Of a stretch of 64,000 nt of DNA, positions 1-7,985 are shown in pieces. Made by a program: the position numbers and the translations under genes. The first letter of the stretch is position 1, and each line of letters opens with the position of its first letter. The notes beneath the pieces were generated by a model. The model ran no database searches and was not told the origin of the DNA. It saw only the letters and a list, made by a program, of their open reading frames with translations. This stretch comes from Sulfolobales archaeon (lineage in GTDB: Archaea; Thermoproteota; Thermoprotei_A; Sulfolobales; Desulfurococcaceae): positions 248,001 to 312,000 of the forward strand of contig JANXDZ010000002.1 of NCBI GenBank assembly GCA_025059075.1, read 5' to 3'.

Positions 1-1
1 A

Positions 2-211
2 TGGAACGACTTCTTGTTCGGCGTAGTATTAACTAAAGGCAGCAATCAGCCTGCCAGCGTTGTACTAGCCAACCTCCTTGGAACAACAGCTGCTGAATGG
101 AATGTACAGATGGCCGGTACATTCATTTACGCCCTACCAGTAGTAGCAGTATACCTCCTCCTCGGTAAATACTTAATTAGAGGATACCTCACTGGGGCTA
201 TCAAAGGGTGA
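2..211 (+). CDS. Sugar ABC transporter permease, C-terminal end (5' partial)
   Basis: The reading frame is already open at base 2 and stops at TGA 209-211, so only about 69 C-terminal residues are present. It begins W-N-D-F-L-F-G, which resembles the W-N-E/D-F-L-F stretch near the EAA loop of MalG-type permeases; the complete permease at 14446-15294 has the equivalent W-N-E-F-L-F. One hydrophobic helix follows, ending in a short basic tail (YLIRGYLTGAIKG). This matches the last membrane segment of a CUT1 sugar importer permease. The next gene, an ATPase, starts seven bases later, so both belong to one operon whose other genes lie upstream of the window. Family assignment is secure; substrate is unknown. 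Confidence 0.85.
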   Translation, partial: WNDFLFGVVLTKGSNQPASVVLANLLGTTAAEWNVQMAGTFIYALPVVAVYLLLGKYLIRGYLTGAIKG

Positions 212-217
212 TGCAGT

Positions 218-1321
218 GTGGTGAACGTATGCATTAAGGACCTATGCAAGAAGTTTGGAAAAACAGAAGCCGTAAAGGACTTTAATTTAGAGATAAAAAG
301 TGGAGAGTTCTTTGTCTTACTGGGTCCAAGTGGAAGCGGGAAATCAACTGTATTAAATTGCATAGCTGGAGTCATTAAGCCAACTAAGGGAGAGATATGG
401 ATTGGCGATAAACTTGTTGTCTCAGCAGAAAAAGGAGTATTCATACCTCCACAGGAGAGGAACTTAGGCATGGTATTTCAGGACTTCGCTCTTTACCCTC
501 ATATGAGTGTGTTTGACAACATAACCTTTCCACTAAAGGTTAGAAAATTCCCTGAGAATGAAGTGAGAATGAGGGCTGAGCAAATAGCTGAAATTCTCGG
601 CATAAAGCACTTATTGAATAGAAAGCCTGGGCAGCTAAGTGGTGGTGAAAAACAGAGGGTTGGTCTTGCAAGAGCTTTAATTAGGAATCCCCCGCTGCTT
701 CTAATGGATGAACCATTGTCAAACCTGGATGCTAAGCTAAGAGTCATGATGAGAGTTGAGCTAAAGAGAATACAACGTGAGTTTAAGACTACAGTCGTTT
801 ACGTAACACACGACCAAGTTGAGGCACTTAGCATGGGTGATAGAATAGGAATTATGTCTGCTGGAACACTACAGCAAGTAGGTGAACCAATAGAGATCTA
901 TGAGAAGCCCATTAATACTTTTGTAGCAGGCTTCATAGGCAGCCCACCGATGAACATGTTTAATTGTACTCTAACCGATTTAGAGCGTGGAGTGCTTAAA
1001 TGCGATTTTGGAGAATACATATTACCCAAATCAGTGGCTGAAGTAATTTTTATGAAAGCTGTTAAAGAACTCATATTAGGAGTGAGGCCAGAACACGTGA
1101 AAATAGTGAGTAAGCATATGCCTGGAGCTCTGGAGGCAAAGTTTATTTATGTAGAAAAGCTCGGTAGAGAACTAATAGCTCACCTAAAGATCGGGGAATC
1201 AAAAATTACATCAATAATATCGCCAGAAGTCCATAGCAGTCTTAAAGAAACTGTATGGATACTCTTTGATGAAAATAAAATCCATGTATTCGATAAAAGC
1301 AGTGGACAGACAATAGTCTGA
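218..1321 (+). CDS. Sugar ABC transporter ATP-binding protein (MalK/UgpC type)
   Basis: A 367-residue ATPase that should power the importer whose permease end precedes it. All ATPase motifs are canonical: Walker A GPSGSGKST at 36-44, Q-loop Gln88, signature LSGGE at 140-144, Walker B ending in Asp164-Glu165, switch His198 in V-T-H-D-Q. Residues from about 235 form the MalK-like C-terminal regulatory/OB domain. Start is GTG at 218 or the adjacent GTG at 221; an ATG at 211 is out of frame. It is useful as the normal reference for the odd ATPase pair at 15300-17522. MalK-type subunits normally act as homodimers on the inner membrane face. Substrate cannot be told from the ATPase. Confidence 0.93.
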   Translation: MVNVCIKDLCKKFGKTEAVKDFNLEIKSGEFFVLLGPSGSGKSTVLNCIAGVIKPTKGEIWIGDKLVVSAEKGVFIPPQERNLGMVFQDFALYPHMSVFDNITFPLKVRKFPENEVRMRAEQIAEILGIKHLLNRKPGQLSGGEKQRVGLARALIRNPPLLLMDEPLSNLDAKLRVMMRVELKRIQREFKTTVVYVTHDQVEALSMGDRIGIMSAGTLQQVGEPIEIYEKPINTFVAGFIGSPPMNMFNCTLTDLERGVLKCDFGEYILPKSVAEVIFMKAVKELILGVRPEHVKIVSKHMPGALEAKFIYVEKLGRELIAHLKIGESKITSIISPEVHSSLKETVWILFDENKIHVFDKSSGQTIV

Positions 1322-1419
1322 CCTTTAGTTCAGGCCTTCATTTTATTTGGATCTTTATCACTTCTTTTGTACAAAACCAGTCTTAAGAAGATATGAATGA
1401 GTTATTGGCATGTAGTATT

Positions 1420-1524
1420 TTATGGATCCTTGGATCTCCCACGAGGATCTCCAGTTATTCCTTTCATTGCATTCATAAGTCCCCTAAGGCTTGAAGCCAT
1501 TGATATTACTTCCTCTGGGTTCAT
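1420..1524 (-). CDS. Possible small protein, 34 residues
   Basis: An ATG-started minus-strand frame of 34 codons sits in the 255-base gap between the ATPase and the DppA gene. It starts MNPEEVISMASSLRGLMNAM and ends with a charged Gly-Asp-Pro-Arg-Gly tail. The first 20 residues could form an amphipathic helix. There is no clear Shine-Dalgarno site (the bases before the ATG read AAATTAG) and no recognised homologue. It may be chance. The rest of the gap shows no other feature. Confidence 0.22.
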   Translation of the reverse strand: MNPEEVISMASSLRGLMNAMKGITGDPRGRSKDP

Positions 1525-1576
1525 CTAATTTAGACTTACGTTCTCGGGCCTATTTAGAGTCCGCATAGAGATGGCG

Positions 1577-2428
1577 TTATTGCATCAATTGCTTGAGGTA
1601 CTGCAACCCTGATCCTGCTAAAGCCAGTAGCTCTATTAACTTAAGTACTTCACTGGGAGTGTTTAAGTAATAGTCTACAGTATAGGCATCAATTCTGCTG
1701 GCTCCTGGAGTAGTCTCAGCTATATCAGCTACCTCACTTTCCCTAAACTCTATACGTAATCTATATTTATCGTAGTTGAATTTAAGAGGTTTAGCAACTC
1801 CTTCTTCAACTAGTCTTACGGCTTCACCAACCTTAGTTTTAATTTCATCAATTACTTCCTCTATGGATTTGTATATAGCTGCATATCTACTCATCCCTTG
1901 TTTAAGCTCAATGAATATAGTCCAAGGAGAATACTTCTCCACTTCACTCCTTAGACAACAGTCTCCTGCAACCATAACTACCGGTACGTCATGTTCTCCA
2001 ACTACGAGTGAATTCAGTAAGAACTCACTTACAGGAACTCCATTTAGCCAAACTCTATAGAAAGTTCTTCCACTATACGTATGATCAAGGATCCCTCTAA
2101 TTGTCCCAGCTCCACAGTGGTAGCCAACGAAGAACGCTGCCTTATACTCACTGCATATACCAGCTACCATTGATATAGGCCTTGGATATCCTTGTATAAG
2201 CCTAACTCCACGTGGAAACGCTAAGTAATTTAAGTTAGTCATATAGCCATGGCTGTCAGCTACAGCAACCTCCTTGAAGCCCCTGTTTAAAAGCTCTCTG
2301 GCAATAGCTACACTCAATTTAGTCATAATTCTTGAGGCAATGCTGTATTGAGGATTCTTTGGAGAAAGCATAGTCAGTGACGCTACACCAGGTAAACCCT
2401 CTAAGTCAACACTTACATAAGCCTTCAA
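1577..2428 (-). CDS. dppA: M55 family D-aminopeptidase, DppA-like
   Basis: A 283-residue protein resembling the zinc-dependent, self-compartmentalising D-aminopeptidase family M55. The N-terminal S-V-D-L-E-G motif supplies Asp8 and Glu10; His60 (V-A-D-S-H-G) and His104 (V-G-Y-H-C-G) fall at the zinc-ligand positions described for Bacillus subtilis DppA. Glu135 lies close to the fifth ligand position. Length is normal for the family. Start is a TTG at 2428, preceded by GGTGATTTA. The family releases N-terminal D-residues from small peptides in the cytoplasm and is often found near peptide transporters; here it stands alone on the minus strand with sugar-transport genes converging on it. Peptide use or D-amino-acid detoxification is inference. 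Confidence 0.88.
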   Translation of the reverse strand: MKAYVSVDLEGLPGVASLTMLSPKNPQYSIASRIMTKLSVAIARELLNRGFKEVAVADSHGYMTNLNYLAFPRGVRLIQGYPRPISMVAGICSEYKAAFFVGYHCGAGTIRGILDHTYSGRTFYRVWLNGVPVSEFLLNSLVVGEHDVPVVMVAGDCCLRSEVEKYSPWTIFIELKQGMSRYAAIYKSIEEVIDEIKTKVGEAVRLVEEGVAKPLKFNYDKYRLRIEFRESEVADIAETTPGASRIDAYTVDYYLNTPSEVLKLIELLALAGSGLQYLKQLMQ

Positions 2429-2579
2429 TAAATCACCAAACTAACTAAAGTCAACCTCTCTATATAAATTATGAGGTAGTGAGGTAACGTTGTTTGCTTA
2501 AAAATACAGCTTCAGTATAAGCCATACAGTGATCTTCTGGAAAAGATTTTAGAGAAGGGAGGAGTCACTGGGAAAAAAG

Positions 2580-3275
2580 TTACTTTTCCCACGCCTCTAG
2601 GGCTTTTAATGCCATATCCTTCATTACTTGATATGGATCTTTTGCTTTCACTATTGCTGATGCAACTAGCACTCCCTGTGTTCCAAGCTTTATTGCAATA
2701 TAGACATCTTCGCCAGCACTTATCCCTGCACCAGTTAGTATAGTTAATTCCTTAGATATCTTTCTGACTAAGTCAACTGTAGACGTTATTACTTCAGGCT
2801 TTGCTTTAGAAACAGGTATTCCTGTACCTATTAACTCAGGAGGCTCTACAGCAACTATATCTGGGTTAAGAGCAGCAGCTGCTGCAGTAGTCTCAGGCTC
2901 ATCGGCGCACACAAGAGTCTTTAATCCAAGCTTCTTAGCTCTTTTAATAAGCCAACCTATATCAGCTAGCTTCAACCTATGCTCACTATGGTTTAGAATT
3001 ACTCCAACTGCGCCAGCATCCCTAATTCCTTCAAGAGGTATAAAGCCCGTCTGAGCTCCTGGCTCAATGGGATCAGCGTGTTGAGCATAGACTTCGACCT
3101 CGCTTCCCTCCAAGTACTTAGCAATACCCCTGATCTCAGTATATGGAGGAGCTAAGATTATTTTAACATTTGTTTCCTCCCACACTCGTTTAGCTGATTC
3201 AGCTAGTTTAAGTGCCTTTTCACCAAAGCTATGTGGATAGTATGCCTTAAAGTTTACAGCAACTATAGGCTTCAT
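2580..3275 (-). CDS. tpiA: Triosephosphate isomerase, archaeal type
   Basis: A 231-residue enzyme interconverting glyceraldehyde-3-phosphate and dihydroxyacetone phosphate. Catalytic residues are visible: Asn8 and Lys10 in V-N-F-K-A-Y, His96 in N-H-S-E-H, Glu144 in V-A-V-E-P-P-E. Length fits the shortened archaeal, usually tetrameric, class (bacterial enzymes are about 250). The ATG at 3275 follows a strong GGAGGT site. It lies just downstream of the FBP aldolase/phosphatase on the same strand (69-base gap), so the pair covers the triose-to-hexose segment of gluconeogenesis and may be co-transcribed. Confidence 0.97.
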   Translation of the reverse strand: MKPIVAVNFKAYYPHSFGEKALKLAESAKRVWEETNVKIILAPPYTEIRGIAKYLEGSEVEVYAQHADPIEPGAQTGFIPLEGIRDAGAVGVILNHSEHRLKLADIGWLIKRAKKLGLKTLVCADEPETTAAAAALNPDIVAVEPPELIGTGIPVSKAKPEVITSTVDLVRKISKELTILTGAGISAGEDVYIAIKLGTQGVLVASAIVKAKDPYQVMKDMALKALEAWEK

Positions 3276-3344
3276 AAATCATACCTCCAGGATATGGATA
3301 CGTGAATTTAAAATAAAAATTTTTTTACAAAAGCCTTTAGAGAC

Positions 3345-4481
3345 TCATGCCTCACGCTTATGGACTCCGACTGGTGGAGGAGATATCTTTACAAACCTAT
3401 CCTCAAGCTTCTTCAGTACTTGCGGTAACGTAGTGTACTCCATTTCCTCTGGCCCAAGCCTATGAGGCATGAAGGGTCCATGCCTCCTCATGTATTCAGC
3501 AATTGTTTGAGCAATCCTCCTAGTTTCATCAAACGCAACGTCGTCAAATAAATCAGCTGGTCCAATAAGCTTTCCTTCCTTGACCTGCCATCCAAGAGCA
3601 ATTATTCTTGGAGGGCCATCAAATCTCGTTACTTTAGCATACCTTTGTGGAACAGGCATTAGTGGCCCAAAGTGGCTTCCCCTCATCCATCCAGCAACTA
3701 GGTGTGGGAAAGCGAATGCTTCTAAAACTTCTCCAACAGCTGGCAATCCATGTTGAGTCCTTACAATAGCTACAGGATCGTCCTTACCAACGTATCTACC
3801 AGCAATGAGGTTTAGCCTCTCAGTACTCACTACAGCAGTTATGAGGCCGTCGGCTTTCCTAAAGACTCTCCTAATTATATATCGACCCTGAGTCCCTATG
3901 AGGGCAAGTATGTCGTACATTTCATCGGGAGCGCTTAGTTTAACAGACTTTCCTTCATAGACATCGAATACTTCAAAGATAAATCCCTCATGCATCTTAG
4001 GATCAATTACTAAGCCAGCTGTATTAAATGGATCGGCAAACACTCTAAATAACGGTAAGTTAAATGCTCCAGGCTCAGTTTTATCAGCGTGAAAAGTTAT
4101 TATTGGTTCACTAGGCCTCTCTTCAAACTCTACTTCAGCTACACCTGGCCCCATCCCCCTGAGGTTCCCTGAAAATGCTTCTGAAAGCAAGTCCTGGCCA
4201 GCTGCGTAAAGGCCTAGTTCTTTAGATACTTTAGTAGCTTCCTTAAAAGCCTCCCACGCAAGTCCATGTATCTCAGAGCTATCAACGCCCTTAGTATGAG
4301 TCATTAGTAACTGTATGTCGTCACCTACATGTGTAACGTAGAAATCTATTATCACGCCCCTTCTTTTAGCTTCAGCTAATACCTTTGTACATACAGCCAA
4401 TTGATCTGGGTGAGGCATGTGGTGTCCAGCAATAGATCCTACATCAGCCTTTATTACTGATAGAGTAGTTCTTTGACCCAC
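3345..4481 (-). CDS. fbp: Bifunctional fructose-1,6-bisphosphate aldolase/phosphatase
   Basis: A 378-residue archaeal-type enzyme that condenses triose phosphates to fructose-1,6-bisphosphate and removes the 1-phosphate, making gluconeogenesis unidirectional. Magnesium-site residues include Asp13, His20 and the pair Asp54-Asp55 (H-V-G-D-D). Tyr230 and the Schiff-base candidate Lys233 (G-R-Y-V-G-K-D-D) line up with Tyr229/Lys232 of the Sulfolobus enzyme with a one-residue offset. The start is GTG at 4481 after a GAGGTG ribosome site. It precedes tpiA on the same strand. The enzyme is considered ancestral and is common in thermophilic and deep-branching prokaryotes. Confidence 0.97.
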   Translation of the reverse strand: MGQRTTLSVIKADVGSIAGHHMPHPDQLAVCTKVLAEAKRRGVIIDFYVTHVGDDIQLLMTHTKGVDSSEIHGLAWEAFKEATKVSKELGLYAAGQDLLSEAFSGNLRGMGPGVAEVEFEERPSEPIITFHADKTEPGAFNLPLFRVFADPFNTAGLVIDPKMHEGFIFEVFDVYEGKSVKLSAPDEMYDILALIGTQGRYIIRRVFRKADGLITAVVSTERLNLIAGRYVGKDDPVAIVRTQHGLPAVGEVLEAFAFPHLVAGWMRGSHFGPLMPVPQRYAKVTRFDGPPRIIALGWQVKEGKLIGPADLFDDVAFDETRRIAQTIAEYMRRHGPFMPHRLGPEEMEYTTLPQVLKKLEDRFVKISPPPVGVHKREA

Positions 4482-4556
4482 TTAATACACCTCTCTTCCT
4501 TAGCTTACAAGAATCCCCCACTCATTAATATACATTGCGTCTTCATGTTCTACAAG

Positions 4557-6392
4557 CTACTCCTCATTAAGCTCAGCGGCTTCTGGAACAAAGTATTCTC
4601 CACGAGCTTTCTGAAGTCTATCTAAGTATGAGCCAGGCTTATTGACTCTAGGCCTTCCAGTAACAGGATCTCTTCTCACTGTTACCTCTAGTTCACTAAG
4701 CAATTTATTTAAACCACTAGAAATTGACACTGGTTTAGATGCACGGCCTCTCACCCCTGGCTCGCCGTAGAAGACCATGACTCTATCGGCTGCGAACGCT
4801 TGAAGCATTAGGTCGTGTTCTACGACGAATGCCACAGCACCTCTATCCTCAACTACTCTCCTGATCACTTTAGAGACATTTATCCTCTCTTCAACGTCTA
4901 AGTAAGCTGAAGGCTCATCGAGTAGATATAGCTTAGCTTCTTTAGCTAGCGATACAGCTATAGCTAGTTTCTGTAGCTCTCCTCCACTGAGCTCATCAAC
5001 TCTCCTATCAAAAAGCTTCCTTAACCCAAGCTTTAACACAAGTTCTACATAGAGCCACGATGATGGCTCAACAGCGCTTGAATTAGCCTTCTTAATGTTA
5101 TCCACTACAGTTTCTTCACTGAATATCTTTGGGGAAAGCTCTTGAGGCTTAATGCTAATGGATTCAACTGATATTATTACTCCACCTTCACTGGGCTCAA
5201 CTTCTCCTCCAAGCATTTTAATGAAAGTTGTCTTGCCTATTCCATTGGGGCCGATTATTCCTACTACTTCACCAGGCATAGCTTCTCCTTCATCAACTAC
5301 TAAACTAAAGCTTGATCCATATTGCTTAACTACCCTTGACCACTTGACTGCTGGATAAACTAGGTCTTTTCTCACCTGCTGATCCACGCCTATCGGCAGT
5401 TTAAATACTATGGCCTCCTCCCTAATCCTCATGTTCTCTGATGGAAGGTATCCCTGCAGATAGTGGTTTATCCCTGCTCTAACTCCATATGGATTAGAGA
5501 CTACTCCATATACCCCTGGCTCACCGAATATTACAATAACGCTATCTGAGATATAGTCAAGAACTGTTAAGTCATGCTCAACTACTACTACGTAGCTTCT
5601 ATTGAGATCTATGAACTCCCTTATGGCTCTAGAGACCCTTAGTCTTTCCCTTATATCTAAGTAACTACATGGTTCGTCAAAGAAGTATGCATCAGCATCC
5701 TTCATTACGACTGCAGAGATCAGTACTTTCTGCAACTCTCCTCCACTGAGTTCATCAATTCTCCTATCAACAATATTACTTAGACTCATAGCATTTATTA
5801 AATCCCTTAAAATACCTCTTTCATCTGCCTTAGAAAGTAATTCCTTAACTCTTCCCTTGAGAAGCCTTCTAGCAGCCTCAATGTATTGAGGTTTGACGAC
5901 AGCTCTAATTCTCCCCTCACTTAAGTCCTTTAAGTAGTTCTGTAGCTCTGTGCCACGGAATGCCCTCACTATTTCATTCCAGTCAGGGGGTTCGCGGTAT
6001 CTCCCAAGATTGGGCTTCAATTGCCCACTCAAGATCTTTATTGATGTAGTCTTGCCGCTGCCGTTTCTACCGATAATTCCTAAAACCTTCCCCCTTCTAA
6101 TGATTGGTAGATTGTATAGCTTAAACATGTTCTCTCCATAGCGATGCACAGAGCTTTTTTCAAGTTCTTCAGGTAAGTTGACGATGGATATCGCTGAGTA
6201 AGGACACTTCCTTATGCATATTCCGCAACCTATGCATACTTCCTCGTGAATTATGGCAAACTTGCTGTCTTCAGATAGCTCAATTGCTTTAACGGGCCTC
6301 TTACGCTTATTCACTGGGCAAAACCTTATGCACTCTAAGCTGCACTTACTGGGCTTACAGTAGTCTCTATCAATTACTGCTACTCTAGCCAA
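4557..6392 (-). CDS. abce1: ABCE1/Rli1 ribosome recycling ATPase
   Basis: A 611-residue protein with the ABCE1 order: an N-terminal iron-sulfur domain with two cysteine sets (C-K-P-S-K-C-S-L-E-C-I-R-F-C-P, then C-I-G-C-G-I-C-I-R-K-C-P) and two ABC domains. The first Walker A is GRNGSGKTTS, the second GPNGIGKTTF; both domains carry L-S-G-G-E-L-Q-K. There are no membrane segments, as expected. The family splits post-termination ribosomes together with aPelota or aRF1. The start is a TTG at 6392. It is a core archaeal/eukaryotic gene, usually single-copy. Nothing is odd in the motifs. Confidence 0.97.
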   Translation of the reverse strand: MARVAVIDRDYCKPSKCSLECIRFCPVNKRKRPVKAIELSEDSKFAIIHEEVCIGCGICIRKCPYSAISIVNLPEELEKSSVHRYGENMFKLYNLPIIRRGKVLGIIGRNGSGKTTSIKILSGQLKPNLGRYREPPDWNEIVRAFRGTELQNYLKDLSEGRIRAVVKPQYIEAARRLLKGRVKELLSKADERGILRDLINAMSLSNIVDRRIDELSGGELQKVLISAVVMKDADAYFFDEPCSYLDIRERLRVSRAIREFIDLNRSYVVVVEHDLTVLDYISDSVIVIFGEPGVYGVVSNPYGVRAGINHYLQGYLPSENMRIREEAIVFKLPIGVDQQVRKDLVYPAVKWSRVVKQYGSSFSLVVDEGEAMPGEVVGIIGPNGIGKTTFIKMLGGEVEPSEGGVIISVESISIKPQELSPKIFSEETVVDNIKKANSSAVEPSSWLYVELVLKLGLRKLFDRRVDELSGGELQKLAIAVSLAKEAKLYLLDEPSAYLDVEERINVSKVIRRVVEDRGAVAFVVEHDLMLQAFAADRVMVFYGEPGVRGRASKPVSISSGLNKLLSELEVTVRRDPVTGRPRVNKPGSYLDRLQKARGEYFVPEAAELNEE

Positions 6393-6446
6393 CTCACTGC
6401 ACCTACTGCGCCTTCTTTATTAGCGGTAGTTAGGTTACTGCAAACA

Positions 6447-6458
6447 CTTATTAAATTC
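6447..6458 (+). promoter_or_regulatory. TATA box for the C/D box RNA
   Basis: The AT-rich element CTTATTAAATTC lies about 25 bases before the inferred 5' end of the guide RNA at 6476, the usual archaeal spacing. It supports independent plus-strand transcription between two minus-strand genes. Confidence 0.5.
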
Positions 6459-6475
6459 GTAGAGGAGTAGAGAGA

Positions 6476-6533
6476 AGCAGATGATGAATGGCGACAGCGC
6501 GGAGTACATGAAGAGCCAGAACCACCTGATGCT
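6476..6533 (+). ncRNA. C/D box guide sRNA
   Basis: All expected elements occur in order: box C ATGATGA (6481-6487), a 12-base guide (6488-6499), D' box CGGA (6500-6503, a one-base variant of CTGA), a 4-base spacer, box C' ATGAAGA (6508-6514), an 11-base guide (6515-6525) and box D CTGA (6526-6529). AGCA (6476-6479) and TGCT (6530-6533) can form a short terminal stem with one bulged G. These spacings match archaeal dual-guide C/D RNAs, which direct 2'-O-methylation with L7Ae, Nop5 and fibrillarin. The D guide GCCAGAACCAC predicts target GUGGUUCUGGC; the D' guide ATGGCGACAGCG predicts CGCUGUCGCCAU. I could not assign the target rRNA or tRNA sites. Confidence 0.7.
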
Positions 6534-6551
6534 TAAGTCTCATTAGTTAAG

Positions 6552-7919
6552 TTAAGCTATGTAGTCTTCGAATGGAAATCTTACCCCAAATCTATTCCTA
6601 GCTCTATCAACGATTCTCTCCAATGTTTTTCCAACCCGGCTTCTTAAAGCTTCTTCATCTATGTTTACATGTCTTCCACCATCTACAACTACTTCACCAT
6701 TCAATATTACAGTTTCTACATCGCTGGCATTAGCGCTGTAAACTAGAGCTCCAAGAGGATCGTTTACTGGATATACATGGGGCTCATCAAGCTTTACAAT
6801 AACTACATCAGCTTTCTTACCTGGCTCTAAGGAGCCAATTAAATCCTCTAAGCCAAGGGCTCTAGCTCCATTTATTGTAGCCATTTCAAGCGCATCCCAA
6901 GCAGTCACAATAGTTGGATCTCTTCTAAAACCTCTTTGAGTAAGGACAGTGAACCTCATTGCTTCAATAATATCGTTGTTGTTATTGCTAGCAGCGCCAT
7001 CAGTTCCTAAAGCTACATTAACTCCACGCTTTAAGTACTCTCCTACAGGAGCTATTCCTGAGCCTATTATCAAGTTGCTCTCAGGGTTATGTATTACATG
7101 TGCTCTAGAGCTAGCAACCATATCTATTTCCACTGGAGTTACGTTAACAGCATGAACAGCGTGATACCTTGATGAAAGTATCTTTAATTCATATAGGAGT
7201 TCAACATCTGTTTTACCATGGAGTTTCTTAGCAAACTCCAGATCTTTAGTTGACTCAGCTGTATGGGTATGATACAGGAGGCCATATCTATCGCTTAACT
7301 CCTTTGCTTTAAGCAATAGATCCCTGCTAGCATTGTATGGATGCATGGGGGCGATAGCTATCCAAAGCGCGTTATTGAATCCATGGTATTTCTTTACTAA
7401 GCTCTCAACGTGGCTTAAAGCTTGATCAGGTTCCTCCCTCAACTCATCTAATAAGACATTTAATTCATATATTCCTCTAGCAAGAAAAGCTCTTATTCTT
7501 AACTCAATTAACGCCTTTACAACTGCTTCATAGCCTCTTGGCCCATAGTGATTTTCCACAATCGTTGTAATACCGCTCTTTAAGTTCTCTACTAAACCCC
7601 ATTTAGCAGCTACATAGAAGTCTTCGTCATTATAGCTAGCTAGAGCTGGGTGAATGCTTCTCCTCAGCCACTCAACAAGATCCATGTCTACACCTAAGTT
7701 CTTTAAAATACTCTGGAATAAGTGGCAGTGTGAGTTAACAAAACCCGGCACTATGACGTGATGGGGGGCTTTGATAACTACATCAGAGCTATACTTAGAT
7801 CTAGCTTCATCCCTTTTTCCTACAAACACTATTTCATCTTCTTCAATTACTAAAGCACCATCCCTTATTATCCTCCCACGGGGCTTAACAGGGATCAAGT
7901 ATCCTCCTTCAATTATCAT
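6552..7919 (-). CDS. Amidohydrolase, MTA/SAH deaminase or chlorohydrolase-like
   Basis: A metal-dependent amidohydrolase of about 455 residues. Metal-binding motifs are V-N-S-H-C-H-L-F-Q, the H-T-H-T-A-E-S loop, H-A-V-N and G-T-D-G-A-A-S-N-N-N, followed by the C-terminal beta-sandwich motif G-S-L-E-P-G-K-K-A-D. This pattern fits the SsnA/AtzA/MtaD group, which deaminates adenosine derivatives, guanine or other aminated heterocycles. I prefer the ATG at 7919 (M-I-I-E-G-G-Y) because the first beta strand of the family starts there; a GTG at 7946 would add nine residues. S-adenosylhomocysteine or methylthioadenosine deamination is plausible, but the substrate cannot be set from motifs alone. Confidence 0.85.
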   Translation of the reverse strand: MIIEGGYLIPVKPRGRIIRDGALVIEEDEIVFVGKRDEARSKYSSDVVIKAPHHVIVPGFVNSHCHLFQSILKNLGVDMDLVEWLRRSIHPALASYNDEDFYVAAKWGLVENLKSGITTIVENHYGPRGYEAVVKALIELRIRAFLARGIYELNVLLDELREEPDQALSHVESLVKKYHGFNNALWIAIAPMHPYNASRDLLLKAKELSDRYGLLYHTHTAESTKDLEFAKKLHGKTDVELLYELKILSSRYHAVHAVNVTPVEIDMVASSRAHVIHNPESNLIIGSGIAPVGEYLKRGVNVALGTDGAASNNNNDIIEAMRFTVLTQRGFRRDPTIVTAWDALEMATINGARALGLEDLIGSLEPGKKADVVIVKLDEPHVYPVNDPLGALVYSANASDVETVILNGEVVVDGGRHVNIDEEALRSRVGKTLERIVDRARNRFGVRFPFEDYIA

Positions 7920-7985
7920 TAATATACCCCAGGCTGCTTTAAGCACTACTAACTATATATTCATTAGGAAGAGTTTATTTCCTCA

